Source: SZAS-103 sp038226665
GTDB taxonomy: Bacteria; Pseudomonadota; Gammaproteobacteria; Xanthomonadales; Xanthomonadaceae
NCBI GenBank assembly: GCA_038226665.1
Contig: JBBRQI010000034.1
Coordinates: forward strand, 1-16,628
Direction: 5' to 3'
DNA: 16,628 nt
In this document: positions 1 to 14,594 of the stretch, piece by piece
Layout of the letters: each line of letters begins with the position of its first letter
How positions within the stretch are numbered: position 1 is the first letter of the stretch
Position numbers and translations under genes: made by a program
The notes under the pieces: model-generated
What the model was told of the DNA's origin: nothing
What the model saw: only the letters and a program-made list of their open reading frames with translations
Database searches by the model: none

Positions 1-195
1 GGTCGAAATCGTGATCCCGCGCGCCTTCTCTTCCGGCGCCGCGTCGATCTGGTCGTACGCCTTGAACTCGCCGCCAAACAGCTCCGCGCCTACCTTCGTC
101 AGCGCCGCCGTCAGCGTCGTCTTCCCGTGGTCAACGTGTCCAATCGTCCCCACGTTCACGTGCGGCTTCTTGCGCTCGAATTTGCTCTTGGCCAT
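1..195 (-). CDS. tuf: Elongation factor Tu, N-terminal part (truncated by window edge)
   Basis: EF-Tu is the cytoplasmic GTPase that brings aminoacyl-tRNA to the ribosome. The 65 codons present read as the EF-Tu amino terminus: MAKSKFERKKPHVNVGTIGH, then the P-loop GHVDHGKT at about residues 19-26. They run on to the switch I region ending GITIST (the G2 threonine at about residue 62), where the window stops. The start ATG is at 193-195, preceded on the minus strand by an AAAGGTAG Shine-Dalgarno-like stretch about 8 nt away. It is the last visible gene of the str operon, 76 bp after fusA, the usual place for one of two tuf copies. Only the edge of domain I is seen, so integrity of the rest cannot be judged. 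The identification is certain from the sequence. Confidence 0.98.
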   Translation of the reverse strand, partial: MAKSKFERKKPHVNVGTIGHVDHGKTTLTAALTKVGAELFGGEFKAYDQIDAAPEEKARGITIST

Positions 196-252
196 GATCT
201 TCTACCTTTGGAATCTGATGTTGTTGGTTCGTATCGTTCTTGTTCGAATCAG

Positions 253-271
253 GCGTGATGCGCCAGGCGCA

Positions 272-277
<6 letters not shown>
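253..277 (-). repeat. Perfect inverted repeat overlapping the fusA stop codon
   Basis: Two 12-base arms (GCGTGATGCGCC and GGCGCATCACGC) around a single central base form a 25-bp palindrome. The fusA TGA (272-274) lies inside the upstream arm. In the mRNA this would be a GC-rich stem of about 10 bp with a 5-nt loop. No U-run follows, so a classical intrinsic terminator is unlikely. It may be a 3'-end stabiliser, a processing site, or a structure that adjusts coupling between fusA and tuf. Function is inference; the symmetry is directly visible. Confidence 0.75.
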
Positions 278-2392
<2,115 letters not shown>

Positions 2393-2456
2393 AAATTTCT
2401 CTCTGTTTTATTCTGGATATGCGCAGCAGAAATGCGCGCAATCGATCGTTCGACCA

Positions 2457-2924
2457 TTACCAGCGGAAGTGCGAGAACGCCTTGTTGGCTTCCGCCATGC
2501 GGTGCGTTTCTTCGCGCTTCTTGACGGCGCCGCCGCGGTTCTCGGAGGCATCCAGCAATTCGGCCGCGAGCTTGCGCGGCATGGTGTTTTCGCCACGCTT
2601 GCGCGCGGAGTCGATCAGCCAGCGCATTGCGAGCGCGGTACGGCGCGACGAGCGAACCTCGACCGGTACCTGGTAGGTGGCACCGCCGACGCGACGCGAT
2701 TTGACTTCAACCGACGGCGCGACATTGCCCAGCGCCTTCTCGACCAGCTCGAGCGTCGCAGGATTCTTGATGCTGATGACATCCATCGCGCCGTAGACGA
2801 TTTTTTCCGCGACCGACTTCTTGCCGCTCTTCATCACCATGTTGATGAAGCGCGCGACCATCTCGCTACCGTGCTTCGGGTCGGGCAAAACGGAACGGAT
2901 ACCGGGTGAGCCTTTACGGGACAT
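2457..2924 (-). CDS. rpsG: 30S ribosomal protein S7
   Basis: S7 is a primary assembly protein of the 30S head; it binds the 3' domain of 16S rRNA near the E and P sites. In enterobacteria it is the translational repressor of the str operon. The product has 155 residues, the common bacterial length. It begins MSRKGSPGIRSVLPDPKHGS and contains MKSGKKSVAEKIVYGAMD and RRVGGATYQVPVEVR, both diagnostic of S7. It ends in the basic KREETHRMAEANKAFSHFRW region. The start ATG is at 2922-2924, with only a weak AGG upstream, so translational coupling with rpsL is plausible though the two are 91 bp apart. The spacer to rpsL carries a 9-bp direct repeat GAACGTTTG (2947-2955 and 2967-2975) of unknown meaning. 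Whether S7 autoregulation operates here is inference from E. coli. Confidence 0.98.
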   Translation of the reverse strand: MSRKGSPGIRSVLPDPKHGSEMVARFINMVMKSGKKSVAEKIVYGAMDVISIKNPATLELVEKALGNVAPSVEVKSRRVGGATYQVPVEVRSSRRTALAMRWLIDSARKRGENTMPRKLAAELLDASENRGGAVKKREETHRMAEANKAFSHFRW

Positions 2925-3015
2925 GATGCGAGCCTGGTTTTAAAAAGAACGTTTGGAAATCGGACTGAACGTTTGCAGCGGATGACTTGCAGCGCGGATC
3001 AAATGCAGAAATCGA

Positions 3016-3393
3016 TCACTTCGCCTTCGGGCGCTTGGCACCGTACTTCGAACGCGACTGGCGACGCTTGGTCACGCCGGCGGCGTCGAGCGAACCGCGC
3101 ACCGTGTGGTAGCGCACGCCCGGCAGATCCTTGACGCGGCCGCCGCGGATCAGCACGACCGAGTGTTCCTGCAGGTTGTGGCCTTCGCCGCCGATGTAGC
3201 TGATGACCTCGAAGCCGTTCGTCAGGCGCACCTTGGCGACCTTGCGAAGGGCCGAATTCGGCTTCTTCGGGGTGGTCGTGTACACGCGCGTGCAGACGCC
3301 GCGGCGTTGCGGGCAGTTGGCGAGCGCCGGCGACGTGCTCTTCTCGGTGATGGAGCGACGCGGCTTGCGGACGAGCTGGTTGATCGTTGTCAT
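3016..3393 (-). CDS. rpsL: 30S ribosomal protein S12
   Basis: S12 sits at the decoding centre and governs tRNA-selection accuracy. The product has 125 residues, as usual, starting MTTINQLVRKPRRS. The open frame extends 41 codons upstream to 3516, but that extension runs through the promoter and has no S12 similarity, so the start is set at 3391-3393. TPKKPNSALRK (41-51) and GGRVKDLPGVRYHTVRG (84-100) are present. Lys43 and Lys88, the streptomycin-associated positions, are wild type. Asp89, the residue methylthiolated in many bacteria, is also conserved. The Shine-Dalgarno is weak. A three-codon ORF (ATG GAT ACA TGA, 3401 down to 3390) overlaps the rpsL start as ATGA. First gene of the str operon, downstream of a strong promoter. 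Confidence 0.98.
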   Translation of the reverse strand: MTTINQLVRKPRRSITEKSTSPALANCPQRRGVCTRVYTTTPKKPNSALRKVAKVRLTNGFEVISYIGGEGHNLQEHSVVLIRGGRVKDLPGVRYHTVRGSLDAAGVTKRRQSRSKYGAKRPKAK

Positions 3394-3401
3394 GTATCCA
3401 T
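3390..3401 (-). other. Three-codon mini-ORF overlapping the rpsL start
   Basis: On the minus strand, ATG (3401-3399), GAT, ACA and TGA (3392-3390) form a minimal ORF whose stop overlaps the rpsL initiation codon as ATGA. An AGG lies 3 nt before its ATG, while rpsL itself has only a weak ribosome site. This geometry could give stop-start coupling, but a chance arrangement is quite possible. Confidence 0.35.
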
Positions 3402-3452
3402 GAACCTGTCGATGCGTACTGTTTGCAGGGCAAATCAGTGGGTGAAAACGAA

Positions 3453-3477
3453 GGCAGGCCGAGTGACCCGGCCTGCC
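3453..3477 (-). promoter_or_regulatory. Hairpin at the very 5' end of the str operon mRNA
   Basis: GGCAGGCC (3453-3460) and GGCCTGCC (3470-3477) form a perfect 8-bp GC-rich stem with a 9-nt loop. On the minus strand it is followed by TTCGTTTTC. The predicted start of the str transcript is about 3479-3481, so the stem would begin within a few nucleotides of the mRNA 5' end. A 5'-terminal stem typically protects mRNA from 5'-dependent decay. The short U-rich tail also allows a role as terminator for readthrough from rpoC, or as an attenuator. The choice between these is unresolved. Confidence 0.6.
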
Positions 3478-3486
3478 AAGCAGATA

Positions 3487-3516
3487 ACTATAGCGTGCGC
3501 CATTACGGCCTGTCAA
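3487..3516 (-). promoter_or_regulatory. Sigma-70-type promoter of the str operon
   Basis: On the minus strand TTGACA (3516-3511), an exact -35 consensus, is separated by 18 bp from TATAGT (3492-3487), which matches the -10 consensus at 5 of 6 positions. The start of transcription is expected near 3479-3481, giving an rpsL leader of about 88 nt. It is the clearest promoter in the window. It stands directly upstream of rpsL and after three hairpins that follow rpoC, so the str genes appear to be transcribed independently of rpoBC. Confidence 0.85.
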
Positions 3517-3523
3517 TGACAGG
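3509..3523. promoter_or_regulatory. 15-bp palindrome over the -35 box (operator-like)
   Basis: CCTGTCA (3509-3515) and TGACAGG (3517-3523) are perfect inverted repeats around one central base, and the -35 hexamer lies inside. A symmetric site overlapping a -35 box is a common layout for a dimeric repressor. No regulator is identifiable, and the half-site partly reflects the -35 sequence itself, so this is only a candidate. Confidence 0.4.
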
Positions 3524-3553
3524 TCTGGCGGCGATCATCCTGATCTCGAACAC

Positions 3554-3572
3554 GAGGGGCGTCCTGCCCCTC
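3554..3572 (-). terminator. Hairpin between rpoC and the str promoter (third of three)
   Basis: GAGGGGC (3554-3560) pairs perfectly with GCCCCTC (3566-3572) around a 5-nt loop. On the minus strand it is followed by GTGTTCG, only a weak U-run. With the two upstream hairpins it probably ends or processes the rpoBC transcript before the str promoter begins. The stem is directly visible; terminator activity is inference. Confidence 0.55.
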
Positions 3573-3585
3573 ATTTCGTATGTGG

Positions 3586-3603
3586 GCCGTCCATGGGGAC
3601 GGC
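3586..3603 (-). terminator. Hairpin between rpoC and the str promoter (second of three)
   Basis: GCCGTCC (3586-3592) pairs with GGACGGC (3597-3603) around a 4-nt ATGG loop: seven perfect GC-rich pairs. There is no U-run on the minus strand, so it is unlikely to terminate alone. It may act as a roadblock to 3' exonucleases or as part of a composite 3' end for rpoC. Confidence 0.5.
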
Positions 3604-3625
3604 GCAATCGTACTGGGTTGGAACT

Positions 3626-3642
3626 TCCGGATTCGATCCGGA
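3626..3642 (-). terminator. Hairpin just after rpoC (first of three)
   Basis: TCCGGAT (3626-3632) and ATCCGGA (3636-3642) form a perfect 7-bp stem with a 3-nt loop, starting 6 nt after the rpoC stop codon. No U-run follows (AGTTCC on the minus strand). It most probably belongs to the rpoC mRNA 3' end, as a stabiliser or part of a terminator array. Confidence 0.5.
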
Positions 3643-3648
3643 TGGAGC

Positions 3649-7860
<4,212 letters not shown>

Positions 7861-7877
7861 TTTGTTCTCCGATTTCG

Positions 7878-7899
7878 GGAATCCCGTCCCTGGGATTCC
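7878..7899 (-). repeat. Perfect stem-loop near the rpoC ribosome site
   Basis: GGAATCCC (7878-7885) pairs perfectly with GGGATTCC (7892-7899) around a 6-nt loop. It lies on the 5' side of the rpoC Shine-Dalgarno (GGAG about 8 nt before the ATG), leaving that site exposed. The GGAATCCC wording resembles the ends of REP-like elements common in this group. It may be an RNA spacer element or a decayed REP copy. Confidence 0.55.
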
Positions 7900-7904
7900 T
7901 GTTC

Positions 7905-7926
7905 GGGTCGCGTCAGTGCGCGACCC
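7905..7926 (-). repeat. Perfect stem-loop in the rpoB-rpoC spacer
   Basis: GGGTCGCG (7905-7912) pairs perfectly with CGCGACCC (7919-7926) around a 6-nt loop, about 32 nt downstream of the rpoB stop. There is no U-run on the minus strand, so it should not terminate transcription. With the neighbouring stem at 7878-7899 it makes a double hairpin filling half of the spacer. RNA processing or translational insulation are possible roles. Confidence 0.55.
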
Positions 7927-7958
7927 AGGATGTCATTGGCCGTTGGCGACGTCGTTGG

Positions 7959-12137
<4,179 letters not shown>

Positions 12138-12305
12138 GGTGTGTTTGCCCTTGGTCATCTTGCGAACCGCGCGTGCGCGCGATTCAATGGAAAGGATGTG
12201 TCAGTTGGGAATCGCTGGTATTGCCGGCACCAGCACGCCCTCTCCCGCTACTTCCAACTGCCGACTCTTTGATGCATTTGCGAATACGTGATCACAACAG
12301 CCAAA

Positions 12306-12329
12306 GGCCGGGAGCTTGCGCTCCCAGCC
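12306..12329 (-). terminator. GCAA-capped hairpin, possible rpoB attenuator
   Basis: On the minus strand GGCTGGGAGC and GCTCCCGGCC form a 10-bp stem with one G-U pair, closed by a GCAA tetraloop and followed by TTTGGCTGTTGTG. The G-U pair would be a C-A mismatch in plus-strand RNA, so the fold suits the rplL-rpoB transcript. The U-run is short, so partial termination or a processing role is more likely than full termination. Confidence 0.55.
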
Positions 12330-12339
12330 TCGGGTGTTC

Positions 12340-12439
12340 CGTCATTCCCGCCGAGGCGCGAATTCAGTGAACTTTTCTTCAAGAAATCTCCACAAGATCA
12401 AATCCGAAACATCGGATCCCCGCCTGCGCGGGGACAACG
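12340..12439. repeat. REP-like inverted pair (about 100 bp)
   Basis: The left end CGTCATTCCCGCC (12340-12352) and the inverted right end CGTTGTCCCCGCG (12439 down to 12427) match at 9 of 13 positions and point at each other. Each end folds: 12344-12363 as a stem with one C-C mismatch, and 12418-12433 as a perfect CCCCGC/GCGGGG stem with a 4-nt loop. Between them is an AT-richer core. This is the layout of paired REP palindromes or BIME-like elements common in Xanthomonadales spacers. The family assignment is from memory and unverified. Confidence 0.6.
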
Positions 12440-12441
12440 CC

Positions 12442-12467
12442 AAAACGCACCTGCGGACGCAGGCGCG
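12442..12467 (-). terminator. Terminator-like hairpin right after rplL
   Basis: On the minus strand CGCGCCTGC and GCAGGTGCG form a 9-bp stem with one G-U pair and a GTCC loop. It starts 8 nt after the rplL stop and is followed directly by TTTT. This is a compact intrinsic terminator with a short U-run. Because rpoBC must be expressed from readthrough or an unseen promoter, it is best read as a partial terminator (attenuator) between rplJL and rpoBC. Confidence 0.65.
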
Positions 12468-12475
12468 TCGTTGCG

Positions 12476-12853
12476 TTACTTGACTTCGACCTGCGCGCCA
12501 GCTGCTTCGAGATCCTTCTTGAACTTCTCGGCATCAGCCTTGCTGACGCCTTCCTTGACGTTCTGCGGGGCGCCTTCGACGAGGTCCTTGGCTTCCTTGA
12601 GGCCCAATGCGGTGATCGCACGGACGACCTTGATGACCTCGACCTTCTTCTCGCCCGTGGCCTTCAGCACCACGGTGAACTCGGTCTGCTCCTCTACGGC
12701 AGCGGCCGGGCCTGCAGCCGGGCCAGAGGCCATGGCGACCGGGGCGGCGGCGGACACGCCGAACTTCTCTTCCATCGCATGCACCAGCTCCATCACCTCG
12801 ACGAGGGACTTGCTGGAGATCGCTTCGATGATTTGCTCATTGGTCAAAGACAT
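12476..12853 (-). CDS. rplL: 50S ribosomal protein L7/L12
   Basis: L7/L12 is the multicopy stalk protein that recruits and activates translational GTPases; dimers bind the L10 C-terminal helix. The product has 125 aa (E. coli 121). An N-terminal dimerisation helix pair MSLTNEQIIEAISSKSLVEV (1-20 onward) leads to an Ala/Gly/Pro-rich hinge at about 35-53. The globular C-terminal domain contains EKKVEVIKVVRAITALGLKE and KDLVEGAPQNVKEGVSKADA. The start ATG (12851-12853) has a strong AGGAG 8 nt upstream, fitting the need for several copies per ribosome. It lies 53 bp after rplJ, presumably on the same mRNA, and is followed after 8 nt by a terminator-like hairpin. The identity is unambiguous. Confidence 0.99.
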   Translation of the reverse strand: MSLTNEQIIEAISSKSLVEVMELVHAMEEKFGVSAAAPVAMASGPAAGPAAAVEEQTEFTVVLKATGEKKVEVIKVVRAITALGLKEAKDLVEGAPQNVKEGVSKADAEKFKKDLEAAGAQVEVK

Positions 12854-12906
12854 TTCGTAACTCCTGGAAAACGGCTAAAGGTTTGGATATTGCCGAACGG
12901 TTGGCG

Positions 12907-13434
12907 TCAGGCTGCCTGCTTGGCTTCCGCAACACGCATGGTGACCCGGGCGACTTGCGAGGCGGGCTCGGCAAGGACGCGGACCAGCATGGTGGCGGGC
13001 TGAGACATGACATTGAGCAGCATCGACAGAGCCTGTTCACGGGTGGGCAGCGAGGCCAGGACGTCCACGTGGGACCCCGGGTAGGCCTTGCCGCCGATCG
13101 CAACCAGCCTCGGCTTGAGCTTTTCGTTGGCCTTGACGAAATCCTTGATCAACCGGCCTGCAGCACCCGGGTCGTCCTTGGAAAAGGCATACAGCAGCGG
13201 ACCAGTCAGAGCGCTTTGGACGCACTGGTAATCGGTTCCTTCCACTGCACGCGACACCAGGGTGTTCTTCGCGACTTTCACGAAGACCCCGTTGGCGCGC
13301 GCCTTTTTCCGCAGGTCGGTCAACTGACCCACCGTGAGACCCGCATACTCGGCGGCAACCAGGGACAGCGCCTTTCCGGCCACGTCCGCCAGTTCGGCAA
13401 CGACTGCTTGTTTCTGTGAAAGATTCAGAGCCAT
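12907..13434 (-). CDS. rplJ: 50S ribosomal protein L10
   Basis: L10 anchors the L7/L12 dimers to 23S rRNA at the stalk base. In many bacteria the L10-L7/L12 complex represses its own mRNA by binding the leader. The product has 175 aa (E. coli 165). It starts MALNLSQKQAVVAELADVAG and contains the rRNA-binding N-terminal domain with RKKARANGVFVKVAKNTLVS. The C-terminal helix that binds L12 spans roughly residues 135-175. The open frame extends 42 codons further upstream, but that part runs through the structured leader. GGAGG sits 6 nt before the ATG at 13432-13434, which decides the start. It opens the rplJL-rpoBC unit after a 457-bp leader. Confidence 0.98.
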   Translation of the reverse strand: MALNLSQKQAVVAELADVAGKALSLVAAEYAGLTVGQLTDLRKKARANGVFVKVAKNTLVSRAVEGTDYQCVQSALTGPLLYAFSKDDPGAAGRLIKDFVKANEKLKPRLVAIGGKAYPGSHVDVLASLPTREQALSMLLNVMSQPATMLVRVLAEPASQVARVTMRVAEAKQAA

Positions 13435-13465
13435 TGCATTCCTCCAATACATCAAAATGCACACT

Positions 13466-13579
13466 ATTCCGCCAACGGAATTTCCCGCTGGCGGTGCAAC
13501 GCCGCATCGATGTCTTGATACGGCTGGAGACCTTGCGATCTCCCCTGGTGGCCGTTCCAAAATCCTTTGGAGGGTCGGC
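13466..13579 (-). ncRNA. Candidate ribosomal protein L10 leader (autoregulatory)
   Basis: Three stems fit the minus-strand RNA. TCCAAA/TTTGGA (13556-13571) is flanked by GCCG/CGGC. GGAGATC-GCAA-GGTCTCC (13543 down to 13526) has a G-U pair and an outer ACGGC/GCCGT helix separated by a 7-by-1 internal loop resembling a kink-turn. CCGCCAGCGG/CCGTTGGCGG (13494 down to 13469) also has one G-U pair. The ACGGC segment can pair upstream or downstream, and the last stem competes with ATTCCG/CGGAAT (13466-13481). This lies immediately before rplJ, where L10(L12)4 binds in other bacteria. The structural reading is by eye; the match to the L10 leader family is unverified. Confidence 0.5.
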
Positions 13580-13597
13580 GACCATCTACGCAGGCTA

Positions 13598-13609
13598 TCT
13601 CTTGCGAGA
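13598..13609 (-). repeat. Small GCAA-capped hairpin
   Basis: On the minus strand TCTC-GCAA-GAGA forms a 4-bp stem with a GNRA tetraloop closed by C-G, just upstream of the candidate L10 leader. It is short and could be chance. It is listed because the same C(GCAA)G cap recurs in three other spacer hairpins. Confidence 0.3.
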
Positions 13610-13707
13610 CGATTGAGCGATCCCGCTTCCAGCGACGGCGAATCCTTGCCAAGCGAGCATCCATGCCCGTCGTCGTTGGTGCGTAAATCGCGCCTGCGGT
13701 CTTTGAT

Positions 13708-13730
13708 GGCAGCCCGCTTGCGCGGGTGCC
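13708..13730 (-). repeat. REP-like GC-rich hairpin with GCAA loop
   Basis: On the minus strand GGCA and CCCGC pair with GCGGG and TGCC, with one bulged base on the 3' side, around a GCAA loop. The stem has nine pairs. CCCGC...GCGGG wording resembles single REP palindromes. No U-run follows, so it is not a terminator. Confidence 0.45.
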
Positions 13731-13781
13731 CTCAAATTCCTTTGTTCAAGCGCAACACGGGGCTCTTGCCACCGGTTGCGC

Positions 13782-13815
13782 GAAAACGGTCGCGGCAAAG
13801 CCGCGCCTCGTTTTC
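13782..13815 (-). terminator. Terminator-like hairpin downstream of rplA
   Basis: The inner stem CGCGGC/GCCGCG (13791-13796 with 13800-13805) has a 3-nt loop and is followed on the minus strand by ACCGTTTTCG. An outer helix GAAAACG/CGTTTTC (13782-13788 with 13809-13815) can extend it across a 2-by-3 internal loop. It begins about 76 nt after the rplA stop. The short U-run makes it a plausible end for the rplKA message. The outer helix would compete with U-run release. Confidence 0.55.
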
Positions 13816-13891
13816 CACTCCGATCACTTGCGCGATCACCGTGTTGTTACATCCTGTACCACCTGCACTTTTCAGCACGCTGGCGAATCGG

Positions 13892-14593
13892 TCATTTCAG
13901 CGTCAGCGAGGCTTGGTCGACGAGCACGCCGACACCCATGGTCGAAGACAGCGAGATTTTCTGCAGGAAGTGACCCTTCGACGACGCCGGCTTGGCCTTG
14001 ATCAGGTCGAGCAGCAGCGCGTGGAGGTTGCCCTTGAGCGCCTCGGTTTCGAAGCTGGCCTTGCCAATCGTGCAGTGGATGATGCCGGCCTTGTCAGTGC
14101 GGTAACGCACCTGTCCGGCCTTCGCGTTCTTCACCGCGCCAGCCGCATCGACGGAGACGGTGCCGACTTTCGGGTTCGGCATCAGACCGCGCGGGCCAAG
14201 CACCTGACCGAGCTTGCCGACCACGCGCATCGCGTCCGGCGTCGCAATCACGACGTCGTAGTTCAGGTCGCCAGCGAGCATCTTCTCGGCGAGATCGTCC
14301 ATGCCCACGACTTCGGCGCCGGCTGCCTTTGCAGCCTCGGCTTTTTCGCCTGGGGGGCAGAACACCGCGACGCGTACCGACTTGCCGGTACCTGCAGGCA
14401 ACACGGTCGAACCGCGCACCTGCTGGTCGGACTTCTTGGCGTCCACGCCCAGACGCACGGCGACGTCGACGGACTCGACGAACTTGCGCTTGGAATTGTC
14501 CTTGACGAGCTTCAATGCATCATCGATCGCGTAAGCCTTGCCAGCCACGACCGCAGTGCTCATTGCCTTGTACTTCTTGCTGATCTTGGTCAT
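13892..14593 (-). CDS. rplA: 50S ribosomal protein L1
   Basis: L1 forms the mobile stalk that helps deacylated tRNA leave the E site. In many bacteria it represses its own operon by binding the rplK mRNA. The product has 233 aa (E. coli 234). It carries MTKISKKYKAMSTAV at the start. FVESVDVAVRLGVDAKKSDQ and RGSTVLPAGTGKSVRVAVF fit the rRNA-binding domain I, and LGPRGLMPNPKVGTV (about 132-146) is diagnostic. The start ATG (14591-14593) is a single base from the rplK stop (TGAcATG), and its GGAGC ribosome site lies inside the rplK end. Translation is therefore almost certainly coupled. A terminator-like hairpin follows within about 80 nt. Confidence 0.99.
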   Translation of the reverse strand: MTKISKKYKAMSTAVVAGKAYAIDDALKLVKDNSKRKFVESVDVAVRLGVDAKKSDQQVRGSTVLPAGTGKSVRVAVFCPPGEKAEAAKAAGAEVVGMDDLAEKMLAGDLNYDVVIATPDAMRVVGKLGQVLGPRGLMPNPKVGTVSVDAAGAVKNAKAGQVRYRTDKAGIIHCTIGKASFETEALKGNLHALLLDLIKAKPASSKGHFLQKISLSSTMGVGVLVDQASLTLK

Positions 14594-14594
14594 G

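Larger units (their letters stand above)
12138..12475 (-). promoter_or_regulatory. Structured rplL-rpoB spacer (338 bp, no gene)
   Basis: No credible gene lies here. In transcription order the spacer holds a terminator-like hairpin right after rplL, a 100-bp REP-like inverted pair, a GCAA-capped hairpin (12306-12329), and a small stem GCTGGT/ACCAGC (12214-12219 with 12229-12234) nearer rpoB. I find no convincing promoter. In E. coli the corresponding spacer holds a partial attenuator and an RNase III site that lower rpoBC output relative to the ribosomal proteins. The hairpins here could serve the same purpose; that is inference from the analogy. Confidence 0.6.
13435..13891 (-). promoter_or_regulatory. 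Long rplA-rplJ spacer / rplJ leader region (457 bp, no gene)
   Basis: The spacer holds only short ORFs with no recognisable protein character. In transcription order it contains a terminator-like hairpin after rplA (13782-13815), a REP-like stem (13708-13730), a small GCAA-capped stem (13598-13609) and the candidate L10-binding leader (13466-13579). No good -35/-10 pair could be found by eye, though an rplJ promoter is expected here by analogy with the E. coli L10 promoter. Confidence 0.6.

Noticed and set aside
3394..3516. N-terminal extension of S12 to an ATG at 3516
   Set aside because: The extension overlaps the -35/-10 promoter and the 5' hairpin, lacks S12 similarity, and the family start MTTINQLVRKP is at 3393.
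12138..12158. Seven-codon N-terminal extension of RpoB (MTKGKHT)
   Set aside because: Possible in frame, but there is no clear ribosome site before 12158 and the shorter start MTTTYSFTEKKRIRK fits the family. Kept only as an alternative.
12379..12621. 80-codon minus-strand ORF ending in REP-derived sequence
   Set aside because: It overlaps rplL in another frame, and its tail (VVPAQAGIR) is the typical translation of a REP-like palindrome, not a gene.
13435..13560. 42-codon N-terminal extension of L10
   Set aside because: It crosses the structured leader, while a strong GGAGG sits 6 nt before the internal ATG that matches the family start.
13464..13664. 66-codon minus-strand ORF in the rplJ leader
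   Set aside because: Arg-rich product with no family resemblance, spanning stems that better explain the region. A leader peptide cannot be excluded but has no support.
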